Source of the DNA: an uncultured Flavobacterium sp.
GTDB lineage: Bacteria; Bacteroidota; Bacteroidia; Flavobacteriales; Flavobacteriaceae
Direction of reading: 5' to 3'
Assembly: GCF_946482535.1 (NCBI RefSeq)
Contig: NZ_CAMLRU010000070.1
Coordinates: 1 to 12,372, forward strand
DNA: 12,372 nucleotides
This document shows, piece by piece, positions 1 through 6,646 of this stretch. How positions within the stretch are numbered: the stretch's first letter is position 1; every line of letters starts with the position of its first letter. The notes beneath the pieces are model-generated. The model ran no database searches and had not been told where the DNA came from. It saw nothing but the letters and a program-made list of their open reading frames with translations. The position numbers were made by a program, and so were the translations under genes.

Positions 1-695
1 GGATAAGGTTTTTGGTAATAAGACAAGTTGTCCAGTTCTTCCAGCAAAGCAATATCGGTTTCTCCGGAACGAGCTATATTTCCTTTGTCGTCATAGGGTA
101 AACCGAGTTGATTTGCATAAAAATTCAAAACGGTATTGACCGGTGAAATATCAAAAGCCACTCGTTTTCCGCCTTGTTCAAAAGAGATGTTCGAGAAGCC
201 GCCCAAATTCAAGCAGTAATCATAGTCGGCAAATAAAATTCGGTCACCAATCGGCACCAATGGCGCGCCTTGACCACCGAGTTTTACATCTTGTACCCGA
301 AAATCACACACCATAGTTTCGCCAACAATGGCCGAAATGTCTTTTAAGTTTCCAATTTGCAATGTAAAACCGTTTTGAGGTTGGTGCAAAATAGTATGCC
401 CATGACTGCAAACCGCATCGAGATTCTTGATTTTGTATTTGCAGATAAAGTCTTTGATGATGTGGCCTAAAAGTAGCGTGTAATCTTTGTTGAGTTGGCT
501 CAATTCTTTTTTCGAAAAATCAACTGCCATTCGCAATTTGTTTAACCAATCTTCACTGTAAGAAACCGTTTCACTTTCCAAGATTTTGTATTGCCATTTG
601 GCATCAATTACAGTAAAATGAATGTGTGCCAAATCAACGCCATCAAGCGATGTGCCCGACATGACGCCAATAACCTTATAACTTTCTTTCAACAT
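1..695 (-). CDS. anmK: Anhydro-N-acetylmuramic acid kinase, 3' end beyond the window
   Basis: AnmK uses ATP and water to open 1,6-anhydro-MurNAc and yield MurNAc-6-phosphate, a cytoplasmic step of peptidoglycan recycling. Reading the minus strand from the ATG at 695-693 gives 231 open codons up to the window edge; the family is usually about 350-390 residues, so roughly a third is missing. The glycine-rich nucleotide-binding start GVMSGTSLDGVD lies at residues 10-21. Further on come a CSHGHT stretch, DFRVQDVKLGGQGAPLVPIGD and CLNLGGFSNIS, all typical of AnmK, with the aspartate of the VQDV/GGQGAP region fitting the family's catalytic site. No frameshift is visible. It is divergent from the acyl-CoA dehydrogenase gene with 96 bases between start codons. 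Identification rests on motif recall without a database search. Confidence 0.93.
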   Translation of the reverse strand, partial: MLKESYKVIGVMSGTSLDGVDLAHIHFTVIDAKWQYKILESETVSYSEDWLNKLRMAVDFSKKELSQLNKDYTLLLGHIIKDFICKYKIKNLDAVCSHGHTILHQPQNGFTLQIGNLKDISAIVGETMVCDFRVQDVKLGGQGAPLVPIGDRILFADYDYCLNLGGFSNISFEQGGKRVAFDISPVNTVLNFYANQLGLPYDDKGNIARSGETDIALLEELDNLSYYQKPY

Positions 696-715
696 TGGCT
701 AAATTTACGAAAACG

Positions 716-747
716 TTTGAAATTCTAACTTTTAAATCCTATTTTTG
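716..747 (+). promoter_or_regulatory. Bacteroidetes-type promoter for the acyl-CoA dehydrogenase gene
   Basis: TTTG at 716-719 (-33 element) and TATTTTTG at 740-747 (-7 element) are separated by 20 bases, matching the known Bacteroidetes consensus TTTG/TTG, 19-21 bases, TANNTTTG. The transcript would begin near 752-755 and leave a leader of about 40 bases before the ATG at 792. This is the best promoter match I found in the window. Confidence 0.65.
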
Positions 748-752
748 CGCAC

Positions 753-760
753 CAAAAGTA
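753..760 (-). promoter_or_regulatory. Possible -7 element for anmK
   Basis: On the minus strand this reads TACTTTTG, a full match to the Bacteroidetes -7 consensus TANNTTTG, and would start a transcript about 50 bases before the anmK ATG. I found no TTG at the expected -33 spacing, so only half of the promoter is supported. It lies a few bases from the forward -7 element at 740-747. Confidence 0.3.
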
Positions 761-791
761 AAGAAACAACAAACAATAATCGTTACATGAT

Positions 792-1931
792 ATGGATTTT
801 AATTTAACCGAAGAACAGTTAATGATTCAACAAGCCGCCAGAGATTTTGCTCAAGCGGAATTGTTACCCGGCGTAATAGAAAGAGATGAACATTCTAAGT
901 TTCCTACTGAGCAAGTCAAAATGATGGCTGAGTTAGGATTCATGGGAATGATGGTAGACCCGAAATATGGTGGTGCCGGATTAGACAGCGTTTCTTATGT
1001 TTTGGCGATGACCGAAATAGCCAAAGTGGATGCTTCGGCTGCGGTAATCATGTCGGTAAACAACTCTTTGGTTTGTGCCGGAATGGAAAAATACTGTTCG
1101 GAAGAACAAAAAATGAAATATTTAGTGCCTTTGGCTAAAGGTGAAGTCATCGGTGCGTTCTGTTTGTCGGAGCCGGAAGCCGGAAGTGATGCTTCTTCTC
1201 AAAAAACCACGGCTAAAGATATGGGCGATTACTATTTGTTAAACGGAACCAAAAACTGGATTACCAACGGCGGAACCGCTTCAACTTACTTAGTAATGGC
1301 ACAAACCGATGTCGAAAAAGGGCACAAAGGTATCAACGCTTTTATCGTTGAAAAAGGTTGGGCAGGTTTTGAAATCGGGCCGAAAGAAAAGAAAATGGGT
1401 ATCCGCGGAAGCGACACGCATTCCTTAATGTTTACTGATGTAAAAGTGCCGAAAGAAAACCGTATCGGAGCTGATGGTTTCGGATTCAACTTTGCGATGA
1501 ATGTATTAAACGGCGGTAGAATCGGGATTGCTTCTCAAGCTTTGGGAATTGCGACCGGTGCTTACGAATTGGCGTTGAAATATGCCAACGAAAGAAAAGC
1601 CTTTGGTAAAGAAATTTTCAAACACCAAGCCATCGCCTTCAAATTGGCCGATATGTATGTGAAAATCACAGCGGCTAAATTACTAATCATGAAAGCGGCT
1701 TGCGAAAAAGACGAAGGTAAAGACATCGCACACAGTGGTGCAATGGCCAAATTATACGCTTCCGAAATTGCTTTGGAAGTAGCCAACGAAGCCGTTCAAA
1801 TTCACGGTGGAAACGGTTATGTAGCCGAATACCACGTTGAAAGAATGATGCGCGATTCTAAAATTACGCAGATTTATGAAGGTACTTCTGAAATCCAAAG
1901 AATAGTAATTTCAAGAGGTTTGGTTTCTTAA
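792..1931 (+). CDS. Acyl-CoA dehydrogenase, short-chain (butyryl-CoA dehydrogenase) type
   Basis: A cytoplasmic FAD enzyme that makes the alpha,beta-double bond in acyl-CoA thioesters and passes electrons to electron-transfer flavoprotein. The 379-residue length is normal for the soluble family. The all-helical N-terminal domain is followed by the first family signature AFCLSEPEAGSDA at residues 122-134, a beta domain with the NWITNGG segment, and the C-terminal helical domain containing QIHGGNGY. The second signature QIYEGTSEIQR carries Glu363, which matches the catalytic base position of short-chain enzymes; this favours short-chain or branched short-chain substrates over isovaleryl-CoA, whose base lies elsewhere. 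The gene has its own promoter (716-747) and terminator (1955-1981), so it is probably monocistronic. A second ATG at 787 is out of frame. The exact substrate cannot be read from the sequence. Confidence 0.95.
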   Translation: MDFNLTEEQLMIQQAARDFAQAELLPGVIERDEHSKFPTEQVKMMAELGFMGMMVDPKYGGAGLDSVSYVLAMTEIAKVDASAAVIMSVNNSLVCAGMEKYCSEEQKMKYLVPLAKGEVIGAFCLSEPEAGSDASSQKTTAKDMGDYYLLNGTKNWITNGGTASTYLVMAQTDVEKGHKGINAFIVEKGWAGFEIGPKEKKMGIRGSDTHSLMFTDVKVPKENRIGADGFGFNFAMNVLNGGRIGIASQALGIATGAYELALKYANERKAFGKEIFKHQAIAFKLADMYVKITAAKLLIMKAACEKDEGKDIAHSGAMAKLYASEIALEVANEAVQIHGGNGYVAEYHVERMMRDSKITQIYEGTSEIQRIVISRGLVS

Positions 1932-1954
1932 TCAACCTCAAAAAACTATAAATC

Positions 1955-1981
1955 AACCCTTTCTTTTCGGAAGGGTTTTTT
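1955..1981 (+). terminator. Intrinsic terminator after the acyl-CoA dehydrogenase gene
   Basis: AACCCTT at 1955-1961 pairs with AAGGGTT at 1971-1977 (7 bp, 9-base loop), and a run of six T follows from 1976 to 1981. It begins 23 bases after the stop codon and separates this gene from the regulator gene at 2009. Confidence 0.8.
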
Positions 1982-2008
1982 ATTGGATAAAATTTATACA
2001 TTTACTCC

Positions 2009-2686
2009 ATGTATGAAGAATTAAAATATTGGTATCTCCGCGACCACAAATTGTTTTGGACATTAAGCATGAACCAAATCAAGCAGTTGTGTATTATCAC
2101 CGGTTTTAAAAAAGCCAAAAAAGGCGATATTATTTATTTTTCTTCTTCAGATGTGCCTCGTGTTTTTTTACTCAAAAAGGGCAATATCAAAATCGTCTCT
2201 GTCGATGAAGACGGTAACGAAACCATCAAAGACATTATCGAAAAAGGCGATTTGTTTGGCGAATTAGAACTGGACAGCGACAGAAATTCCAACGAATATG
2301 CCAAAGCTTTAACCGACGATATCATCATCTGCAGTTTCCTGCTCTCTGATTTTGAGGATTTGTTGTTGCGCAATCCGAGTTTGGCGCTGTCTTACACGAA
2401 GTTGGTCGGACTAAAGTTAAAACGCATCAAAAACAACTACGCCAATTTGGTTTCCAAAGATGCTAAGACCAGATTGCTCTCGTTTATGAAAGATTGGGCT
2501 GCAAGAGAAGGAAAAAGGGAAGGTGACAGAGTCACCATACAAAACTATCTTACCCAAAACGATATTGCCCAAATCATTTGTACTTCACGCCAAACCGCTA
2601 CGGTTTTATTGAACGAATTAGAAGAAAACGGCTTGATGCATTATGGTCGAAAAGAAATTATCATCGAAGACATTTCGAAGTTATAA
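2009..2686 (+). CDS. Crp/Fnr-family transcriptional regulator
   Basis: A 225-residue protein with the two-domain Crp layout. Residues about 35-115 form the cyclic-nucleotide-binding beta-roll (GDIIYF ... VFLLKKGNIKIV ... GDLFGELEL), a long dimer helix follows, and the C-terminal winged helix-turn-helix spans about 181-212 (LTQNDIAQIICTSRQTATVLL). GEL at 84-86 matches the start of the phosphate-binding cassette, but where E. coli Crp has Arg82-Ser83 this protein has Asn95-Glu96, so cAMP binding of the classical kind is unlikely. There is no cysteine cluster like that of Fnr, so a [4Fe-4S] sensor of that type is not supported. It lies 27 bases past the upstream terminator, and its own promoter is not obvious. 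It may control the YHS/DoxX genes that follow, which is only inference from position. Confidence 0.92.
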   Translation: MYEELKYWYLRDHKLFWTLSMNQIKQLCIITGFKKAKKGDIIYFSSSDVPRVFLLKKGNIKIVSVDEDGNETIKDIIEKGDLFGELELDSDRNSNEYAKALTDDIIICSFLLSDFEDLLLRNPSLALSYTKLVGLKLKRIKNNYANLVSKDAKTRLLSFMKDWAAREGKREGDRVTIQNYLTQNDIAQIICTSRQTATVLLNELEENGLMHYGRKEIIIEDISKL

Positions 2687-2739
2687 ATTATTTTATGCCA
2701 ATTGTAAACTACCCGACAAAACCACTTTTCATGGCGTTT

Positions 2740-2747
2740 TATTTTTG
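2740..2747 (+). promoter_or_regulatory. Possible -7 element for the YHS-domain gene
   Basis: TATTTTTG fully matches the Bacteroidetes -7 consensus and lies 33 bases before the chosen ATG at 2781. The -33 region at the expected distance has no TTG, so the promoter is only half supported. The spacer between the regulator stop (2686) and this start is 94 bases, the second longest in the right-hand gene series, which fits a new transcription start. Confidence 0.4.
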
Positions 2748-2780
2748 CTTCATCAAATTGATAATTTAAAATTTAATCTC

Positions 2781-3245
2781 ATGAAAAAATTCGTTTTACT
2801 TTTATTAGTTGTATTGTCAACTTCATTAAGCTTTGCGCAATCGCTCACCAAACGCACCAAAGAATTCAATTTAGAAAACAAAGTCGCCCTTCAAGGCTAT
2901 GATCCGGTGGCTTACTTTACGCAGAAAAAAGCAGTGAAAGGGAAAAAGGAAATCGCTTCGAGTTTTGAAGGCGTTACTTATTATTTTTCTTCTCAAGCCA
3001 ATAAAGAAGCTTTTGCCAAAAATCCTTCAAGTTACGAACCGCAATATGGTGGTTGGTGTGCTTTTGCTATGGGTGATTACGGTAAAAAAGTAGAAGTTGA
3101 TCCCGAAACCTTTAAAATTCTTGACGGCAAACTGTATTTGTTTTACAATGCTTATTTCAATAATACTTTGAAAAGTTGGAACAAAGACGAAACCAATCTG
3201 AAGAAAAAAGCCGACGCCAATTGGAAAAAATTTAATGCTAACTAA
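2781..3245 (+). CDS. Exported YHS-domain protein
   Basis: I start this gene at the ATG at 2781, giving 154 residues. The longer open frame from 2643 overlaps the regulator gene and would bury a perfect signal peptide inside the protein. Residues 1-20 are that signal peptide (MKKF, a leucine/valine core, then SFAQ). The mature part holds a YHS-type domain: GYDPVAYF at 39-46, an EGVTYYFSS beta strand, and YGGWCAFAM with Cys93 near the domain end. YHS domains are short modules found near metal-handling proteins, and the conserved cysteine may bind metal, but this subfamily has no settled function that I know of. The protein should be periplasmic. The DoxX-like gene follows after 26 bases, so the two probably share a transcript. 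Confidence 0.85.
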   Translation: MKKFVLLLLVVLSTSLSFAQSLTKRTKEFNLENKVALQGYDPVAYFTQKKAVKGKKEIASSFEGVTYYFSSQANKEAFAKNPSSYEPQYGGWCAFAMGDYGKKVEVDPETFKILDGKLYLFYNAYFNNTLKSWNKDETNLKKKADANWKKFNAN

Positions 3246-3266
3246 CAATCTAACCTTCTAATAATC
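3243..3266 (+). repeat. Three-unit 8-bp tandem array in a gene junction
   Basis: The units TAACAATC, TAACCTTC and TAATAATC follow each other without gaps, and a further TAAAA precedes the next ATG at 3272. The first unit contains the stop codon of the YHS gene. The array fills the whole 26-base spacer apart from the last five bases. The units are degenerate (consensus TAA, pyrimidine, then a mixed triplet, then C), so chance in an AT-rich spacer cannot be excluded. Confidence 0.5.
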
Positions 3267-3271
3267 TAAAA

Positions 3272-3661
3272 ATGAAAAACCCTATTATCCTATGGATTGT
3301 CAAACTCACTGCAGTGGTAATCCTTTTGCAAACTTTGTATTTTAAATTCTCCGGAGCTGAGGAAAGTGTTTATATTTTTCAAACGCTAGGCATAGAACCT
3401 TTCGGCAGAATTGGTTCCGGTGTGGTCGAATTAATTGCTTCGATTTTAATCTTAATCCCAAGAACCACATTACTTGGAGCACTTTTAGGATTGGGAACGA
3501 TGTTAGGTGCGATTTTTTCCCATATATTTGTGTTAGGAATTGAAGTGCAAAATGATGGTGGAACTTTATTTATTTTGGCTGTAATCACTTTGTTAAGCTG
3601 TTTGCTTCTGGTGTATGCTGACCGAAATAAAATCCCAGATTTGTTACGACTAAAACTGTAG
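3272..3661 (+). CDS. DoxX-like integral membrane protein
   Basis: A 129-residue protein with four hydrophobic segments, roughly residues 7-27, 46-65, 68-93 and 98-117, joined by very short loops. The layout and the polar residues within helices (KFSGAEES after helix 1, an ELIAS helix 2, a short FSHIF stretch in helix 3) fit the DoxX/DoxX-like family of small inner-membrane proteins. Members have been tied to redox or quinone-related processes, but the biochemical role of this branch is unknown. It follows the exported YHS-domain protein gene by 26 bases, so the two may act together at the inner membrane; this is inference from spacing. No promoter was seen directly upstream. Confidence 0.75.
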   Translation: MKNPIILWIVKLTAVVILLQTLYFKFSGAEESVYIFQTLGIEPFGRIGSGVVELIASILILIPRTTLLGALLGLGTMLGAIFSHIFVLGIEVQNDGGTLFILAVITLLSCLLLVYADRNKIPDLLRLKL

Positions 3662-3717
3662 AAAACCATTTCGGTTCAAAAATCGTAACTGAAGCAATAA
3701 ACAAACAAAAACTAAAT

Positions 3718-4206
3718 ATGCTCATTCCGGCCATCTACAAAACCCTCAACGAACTGTCAGACTTGGTCTTGCAACTCTCTGATGACGACTATTGTTGCCC
3801 TTGTCACGACCTGAGTAATGCCACCATCGGTGAACACACTAGGCACATTATTGAAATGTTTCAGTGTCTTCAAAACCAATACGAAACAGGCGTAATCAAT
3901 TATGACAATCGAAAGCGCGATTACCTGATTCAGACCAATACGGCTTTTGCCAAAAATAGTATAGATGCTATTTTAGCTCGTGTTGATAAACCCAACAAAA
4001 AGTTGCAATTGCAACAAATTGTCGATGGAGAAGAGTTGCTCATCGAAAGCAATTACCAACGCGAATTGTTGTATAACTTAGAACATTGCATTCACCATCA
4101 AGCTTTGATTAAAGTGGCTATTCTTCAATCGAAGACTATTGAAATTGATGAAAATTTTGGCGTAGCGCGTTCTACTATCGAATACCGAAAACAATGTGCA
4201 CAGTAA
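3718..4206 (+). CDS. DinB/YfiT-like putative metal-dependent protein
   Basis: A 162-residue mostly helical cytoplasmic protein. The segment IGEHTRHIIE places His40 on the second helix, and HCIHHQALI supplies His123 and His127 in an HxxxH pattern late in the protein; together these match the three-histidine metal site of the DinB/YfiT four-helix-bundle superfamily. Members include thiol-dependent transferases (bacillithiol, mycothiol) and damage-induced proteins, but this protein's substrate cannot be inferred. An extra CCPCH cluster at residues 26-30, just before the first metal histidine, is odd. The 3' end overlaps the next gene by 13 bases, so translation of the two is probably coupled. 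The 56 bases upstream show no promoter match, which suggests read-through from the DoxX-like gene. Confidence 0.82.
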   Translation: MLIPAIYKTLNELSDLVLQLSDDDYCCPCHDLSNATIGEHTRHIIEMFQCLQNQYETGVINYDNRKRDYLIQTNTAFAKNSIDAILARVDKPNKKLQLQQIVDGEELLIESNYQRELLYNLEHCIHHQALIKVAILQSKTIEIDENFGVARSTIEYRKQCAQ

Positions 4207-4904
4207 GCTTTGTCAAAGCCAATGGGAAAATCATCATTACGTCTAATCGTGATGAGAAAATTATTCGTCCTAATGCCATTGAACCCAGAACTTATCATCT
4301 TAATAATAAGAAAGTCATTTTCCCCAAAGACAACAAAGCCGGTGGCACTTGGTATGCTATCGACGAACATTCGAATGTTTTGGTTTTATTGAATGGTGCC
4401 GAAGAAAAACACGTTTTAAAAGAAAGTTATCGCAAAAGTCGAGGCCTAATTCTGCTCGATTTAATCAGTGCCGAATCGCCTTATCATGCTTGGCTAACAA
4501 TTGATTTAGAAAATATCGAACCGTTTACTTTAATTTTATTCGAAAACCAAAAGCTCTACCAATTGCGCTGGAATGAATCGGAGAAAAGCATTTTGGCTTT
4601 GGATAATAATCAAAACCACATTTGGTCATCATCAACATTGTATTCGAAAGAAATTCGGGAAAAGCGCGCCAATTGGTTTTTTACTTTTCTCGATACTAAA
4701 CCGGAAGTCAATGAAACAGAACTATTCAATTTTCATCGCTATACCGAAGCCGAAAATAACGAGCATGGCTTGGTCATCAACCGAAATGATGTTTTAAAAA
4801 CACTAAGCATCACGCAGACCATTTTGGAACAAAATAAAGTCACCATACATTACAATGATTTGATTGCAGAACAGGATTTTTCCAATACCTTTATTTCAGT
4901 CTAA
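4194..4904 (+). CDS. NRDE-family protein (TANGO2-like)
   Basis: The 236-residue protein starts MCTVSF and carries the family's eponymous NRDE at residues 18-21, then KAGGTWYAI at about 48-55 and LVLLNG, in the order typical of the NRDE/TANGO2 family. Cys2 would become the N-terminal residue after Met removal, a position suited to an Ntn-hydrolase-like nucleophile; that reading is inference. Eukaryotic TANGO2 relatives have been linked to heme and lipid handling, but the bacterial role is not established. The length is close to the family norm. The ATG lies inside the DinB-like gene in another frame (13-base overlap), which fixes the start and suggests coupled translation. A heptamer array (4909-4936) begins 4 bases after the stop codon. 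Confidence 0.88.
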   Translation: MCTVSFVKANGKIIITSNRDEKIIRPNAIEPRTYHLNNKKVIFPKDNKAGGTWYAIDEHSNVLVLLNGAEEKHVLKESYRKSRGLILLDLISAESPYHAWLTIDLENIEPFTLILFENQKLYQLRWNESEKSILALDNNQNHIWSSSTLYSKEIREKRANWFFTFLDTKPEVNETELFNFHRYTEAENNEHGLVINRNDVLKTLSITQTILEQNKVTIHYNDLIAEQDFSNTFISV

Positions 4905-4908
4905 CCAC

Positions 4909-4936
4909 TCATAATTCATAATTTATAACTCATAAC
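4909..4936 (+). repeat. Solitary 7-bp tandem array
   Basis: Four contiguous heptamers: TCATAAT, TCATAAT, TTATAAC, TCATAAC. It matches the right-hand array at 7707-7734 in the same orientation at 24 of 28 bases, and matches the inverse of the left-hand array (7335-7355) at 19 of 21 bases. The array starts 4 bases after the NRDE gene stop and ends exactly 3 bases before the TTG start at 4940. There is no partner inverted array next to it. Confidence 0.85.
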
Positions 4937-4939
4937 TCT

Positions 4940-5974
4940 TTGAGACTATTTTTCCACAAACTCTTCCATTGGGAATATTGGCCGTTCCAAATCGTTTATA
5001 TTCCGATTTATTTTCTTTGGGCTTATTATGCGTTGAGAGCACGAACGATTTTCTTTTTCAATACTTGCAATCCAACCATGCGAAACGGTGGTTTTATTAT
5101 GGATAGTAAAAAGGAAATTTACGATTTGATTCCACCACAGTTTTACCCGAAAACCAGTTTTGTTAATGAGCAATTGCCTTTTGACGAAGTCGAAAATATA
5201 CTCAGCCATTCTAAAATCGATTTTCCTTTTATAGCCAAACCTGATATAGGTTTGCGTGGTTCGGCTGTGAAGAAAATCAATACGCTTGACGATTTAAAAA
5301 GTTATCACAGCAAAGCCAATTTTGATTATTTAATCCAAGACTTGATTCCGTTTCCTAAGGAAGTCGGGATTTTTTATGTGCGTTATCCGCATGAAAAAAA
5401 CGGCAGAATCACCGGAATTGTAGCCAAAGAATTCCTAATTGTTGAAGGCGATGGTTGTTCTACTATAGAAGAATTAATTAAGGCAAATCCGCGTTACGAA
5501 TTGCAGTTGAAAGCCTTGCAAAAAGAATATGGCAACCAACTCAAAGACATCTTGCCAAAAGGAGAAAAGCGCAATTTGGTTCCGTATGGCAATCATGCAC
5601 GCGGCGCGAAATTTTTAGATTACAGCCATCTGATTTCTCCACAATTGACCCAAGTCATTGATGAAATGTGTCTGCAAATCGACGGTTTTTATTTTGGCCG
5701 AATGGATTTGATGTACAACACTTGGGCAGAACTCGAGCAAGGGAAAAACTTTTCCATAGTGGAATTAAACGGCGCTGCAAGTGAACCGACACATATTTAC
5801 GATCCGAAGCATTCCTTGTTTTTTGCTTGGAAAGAATTGGCGCGACACATTACCTATATGTACGAAATCAGTGTGGCCAATCGCAAACGCGGTTACGCCT
5901 ATTTGCCGCATAAAATCGGTATGGAACAGTATAACTTACATTTGGAACAAAGTAACAAGATTGTCAACTTTTAA
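4940..5974 (+). CDS. ATP-grasp protein with N-terminal hydrophobic segment, TTG start
   Basis: A 344-residue protein with an ATP-grasp fold, which joins a carboxylate to an amine or similar nucleophile using ATP. Nucleotide and metal residues visible are Lys100 in FIAKPD, Asp256 in RMDLMY, and Glu275/Asn277 in IVELNGAASEPTH, a typical ATP-grasp metal-binding pattern also seen in D-Ala-D-Ala ligases. The substrate is not known. Residues 15-40 are strongly hydrophobic and aromatic and may lie in or on the inner membrane. No ATG precedes codon 47, and the segment before it (FHWEYWPF) looks like conserved protein, so I accept the TTG at 4940. The next gene starts within the stop codon (TAATG), so this protein and the LysE-like membrane protein are made together. 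Confidence 0.82.
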   Translation: MRLFFHKLFHWEYWPFQIVYIPIYFLWAYYALRARTIFFFNTCNPTMRNGGFIMDSKKEIYDLIPPQFYPKTSFVNEQLPFDEVENILSHSKIDFPFIAKPDIGLRGSAVKKINTLDDLKSYHSKANFDYLIQDLIPFPKEVGIFYVRYPHEKNGRITGIVAKEFLIVEGDGCSTIEELIKANPRYELQLKALQKEYGNQLKDILPKGEKRNLVPYGNHARGAKFLDYSHLISPQLTQVIDEMCLQIDGFYFGRMDLMYNTWAELEQGKNFSIVELNGAASEPTHIYDPKHSLFFAWKELARHITYMYEISVANRKRGYAYLPHKIGMEQYNLHLEQSNKIVNF

Positions 5975-6597
5975 TGCAAAATCTCAAGAACATAGGCATT
6001 GGTTTTCTGGTGAGTTTCATCGGGTCGATTCCTTTGGGCTACTTGAATGTGGTGGGTTTTCAGGTTTATGAAAAGTCGGGTTTGTCTCCAACAGTTTTGT
6101 ATTTATTAGGGGTCATTATTATCGAGTTTTTTGTGATTTATTTCACTTTGATTTTTGCCAAAAGATTAGCCGCTAATCAAAAACTGAACAAATATATCGA
6201 AGGATTTTCCGTTGTATTTATGTTTCTCTTGGCGTATGTTTTTTATTCGAGTGCCAATGAAAAAAGCAATTTTTCAACCACATATAATTATGCGCCTTTT
6301 GTTTTAGGCATAGTTTTGAGTGGTCTCAATTTTATCCAGATTCCGTTTTGGACCGGCTGGAATCTTTGGCTATTGAATGGGAATTACATTGAGATTTCGG
6401 GAACGAGAAAGTATCTTTTTGTTTTGGGAACCATAACCGGAACGTTTTGCGGCATGCTTGCGTTGATTTTAGCCTTGCATTATTTCGCTTCGAATGTCGA
6501 TTTTTTAGCTAAATATCTAATGCAAATCATCATTCCGCTGGTGTTTTTGGGATTCGGAATTTGGCAAGGATTTAAATTTCGGAAGAAATATTACTGA
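5974..6597 (+). CDS. LysE-like multispanning membrane protein
   Basis: A 207-residue inner-membrane protein with about six hydrophobic segments (roughly residues 8-29, 40-62, 75-91, 106-126, 147-170 and 180-200). The first helix contains GSIPLGYLNV where LysE/RhtB exporters have a Pro-Gly-Pro-like motif, and the fourth holds LNFIQIPFWTGWN where LysE proteins carry an Asn-Pro-Lys-type motif, so a distant LysE-superfamily exporter is the best reading. The match is by pattern and is not strong; the substrate is unknown. It overlaps the ATP-grasp gene by one base (TAATG), arguing that the two act in one pathway, perhaps ligation followed by export. That link is inference. Confidence 0.65.
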   Translation: MQNLKNIGIGFLVSFIGSIPLGYLNVVGFQVYEKSGLSPTVLYLLGVIIIEFFVIYFTLIFAKRLAANQKLNKYIEGFSVVFMFLLAYVFYSSANEKSNFSTTYNYAPFVLGIVLSGLNFIQIPFWTGWNLWLLNGNYIEISGTRKYLFVLGTITGTFCGMLALILALHYFASNVDFLAKYLMQIIIPLVFLGFGIWQGFKFRKKYY

Positions 6598-6621
6598 TGG
6601 TTTTCAAATCCGTACTTTTAG

Positions 6622-6629
6622 TATCTTTA
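6622..6629 (+). promoter_or_regulatory. Weak -7-like element before the SDR gene
   Basis: TATCTTTA matches seven of eight positions of TANNTTTG and lies 17 bases before the ATG at 6647. No TTG is present at the -33 distance. It could start a short-leader transcript for the SDR gene, but read-through from the LysE-like gene across the 49-base spacer is equally possible. Confidence 0.25.
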
Positions 6630-6646
6630 CGACAAGAAAGAAACTC

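Noticed and set aside
1286..1786. Minus-strand open frames inside the acyl-CoA dehydrogenase gene and similar ones elsewhere
   Set aside because: They are antisense shadows of strongly conserved coding sequence with no recognisable protein family or own signals.
2643..2780. An upstream extension of the YHS-domain protein frame to an ATG at 2643
   Set aside because: It overlaps the regulator gene and would bury a textbook signal peptide starting at the ATG at 2781; the extra 46 residues have no family resemblance.
3662..3717. AACC-ATTTC-GGTT as a hairpin after the DoxX-like gene
   Set aside because: Four base pairs only and no T-run; not a credible terminator.
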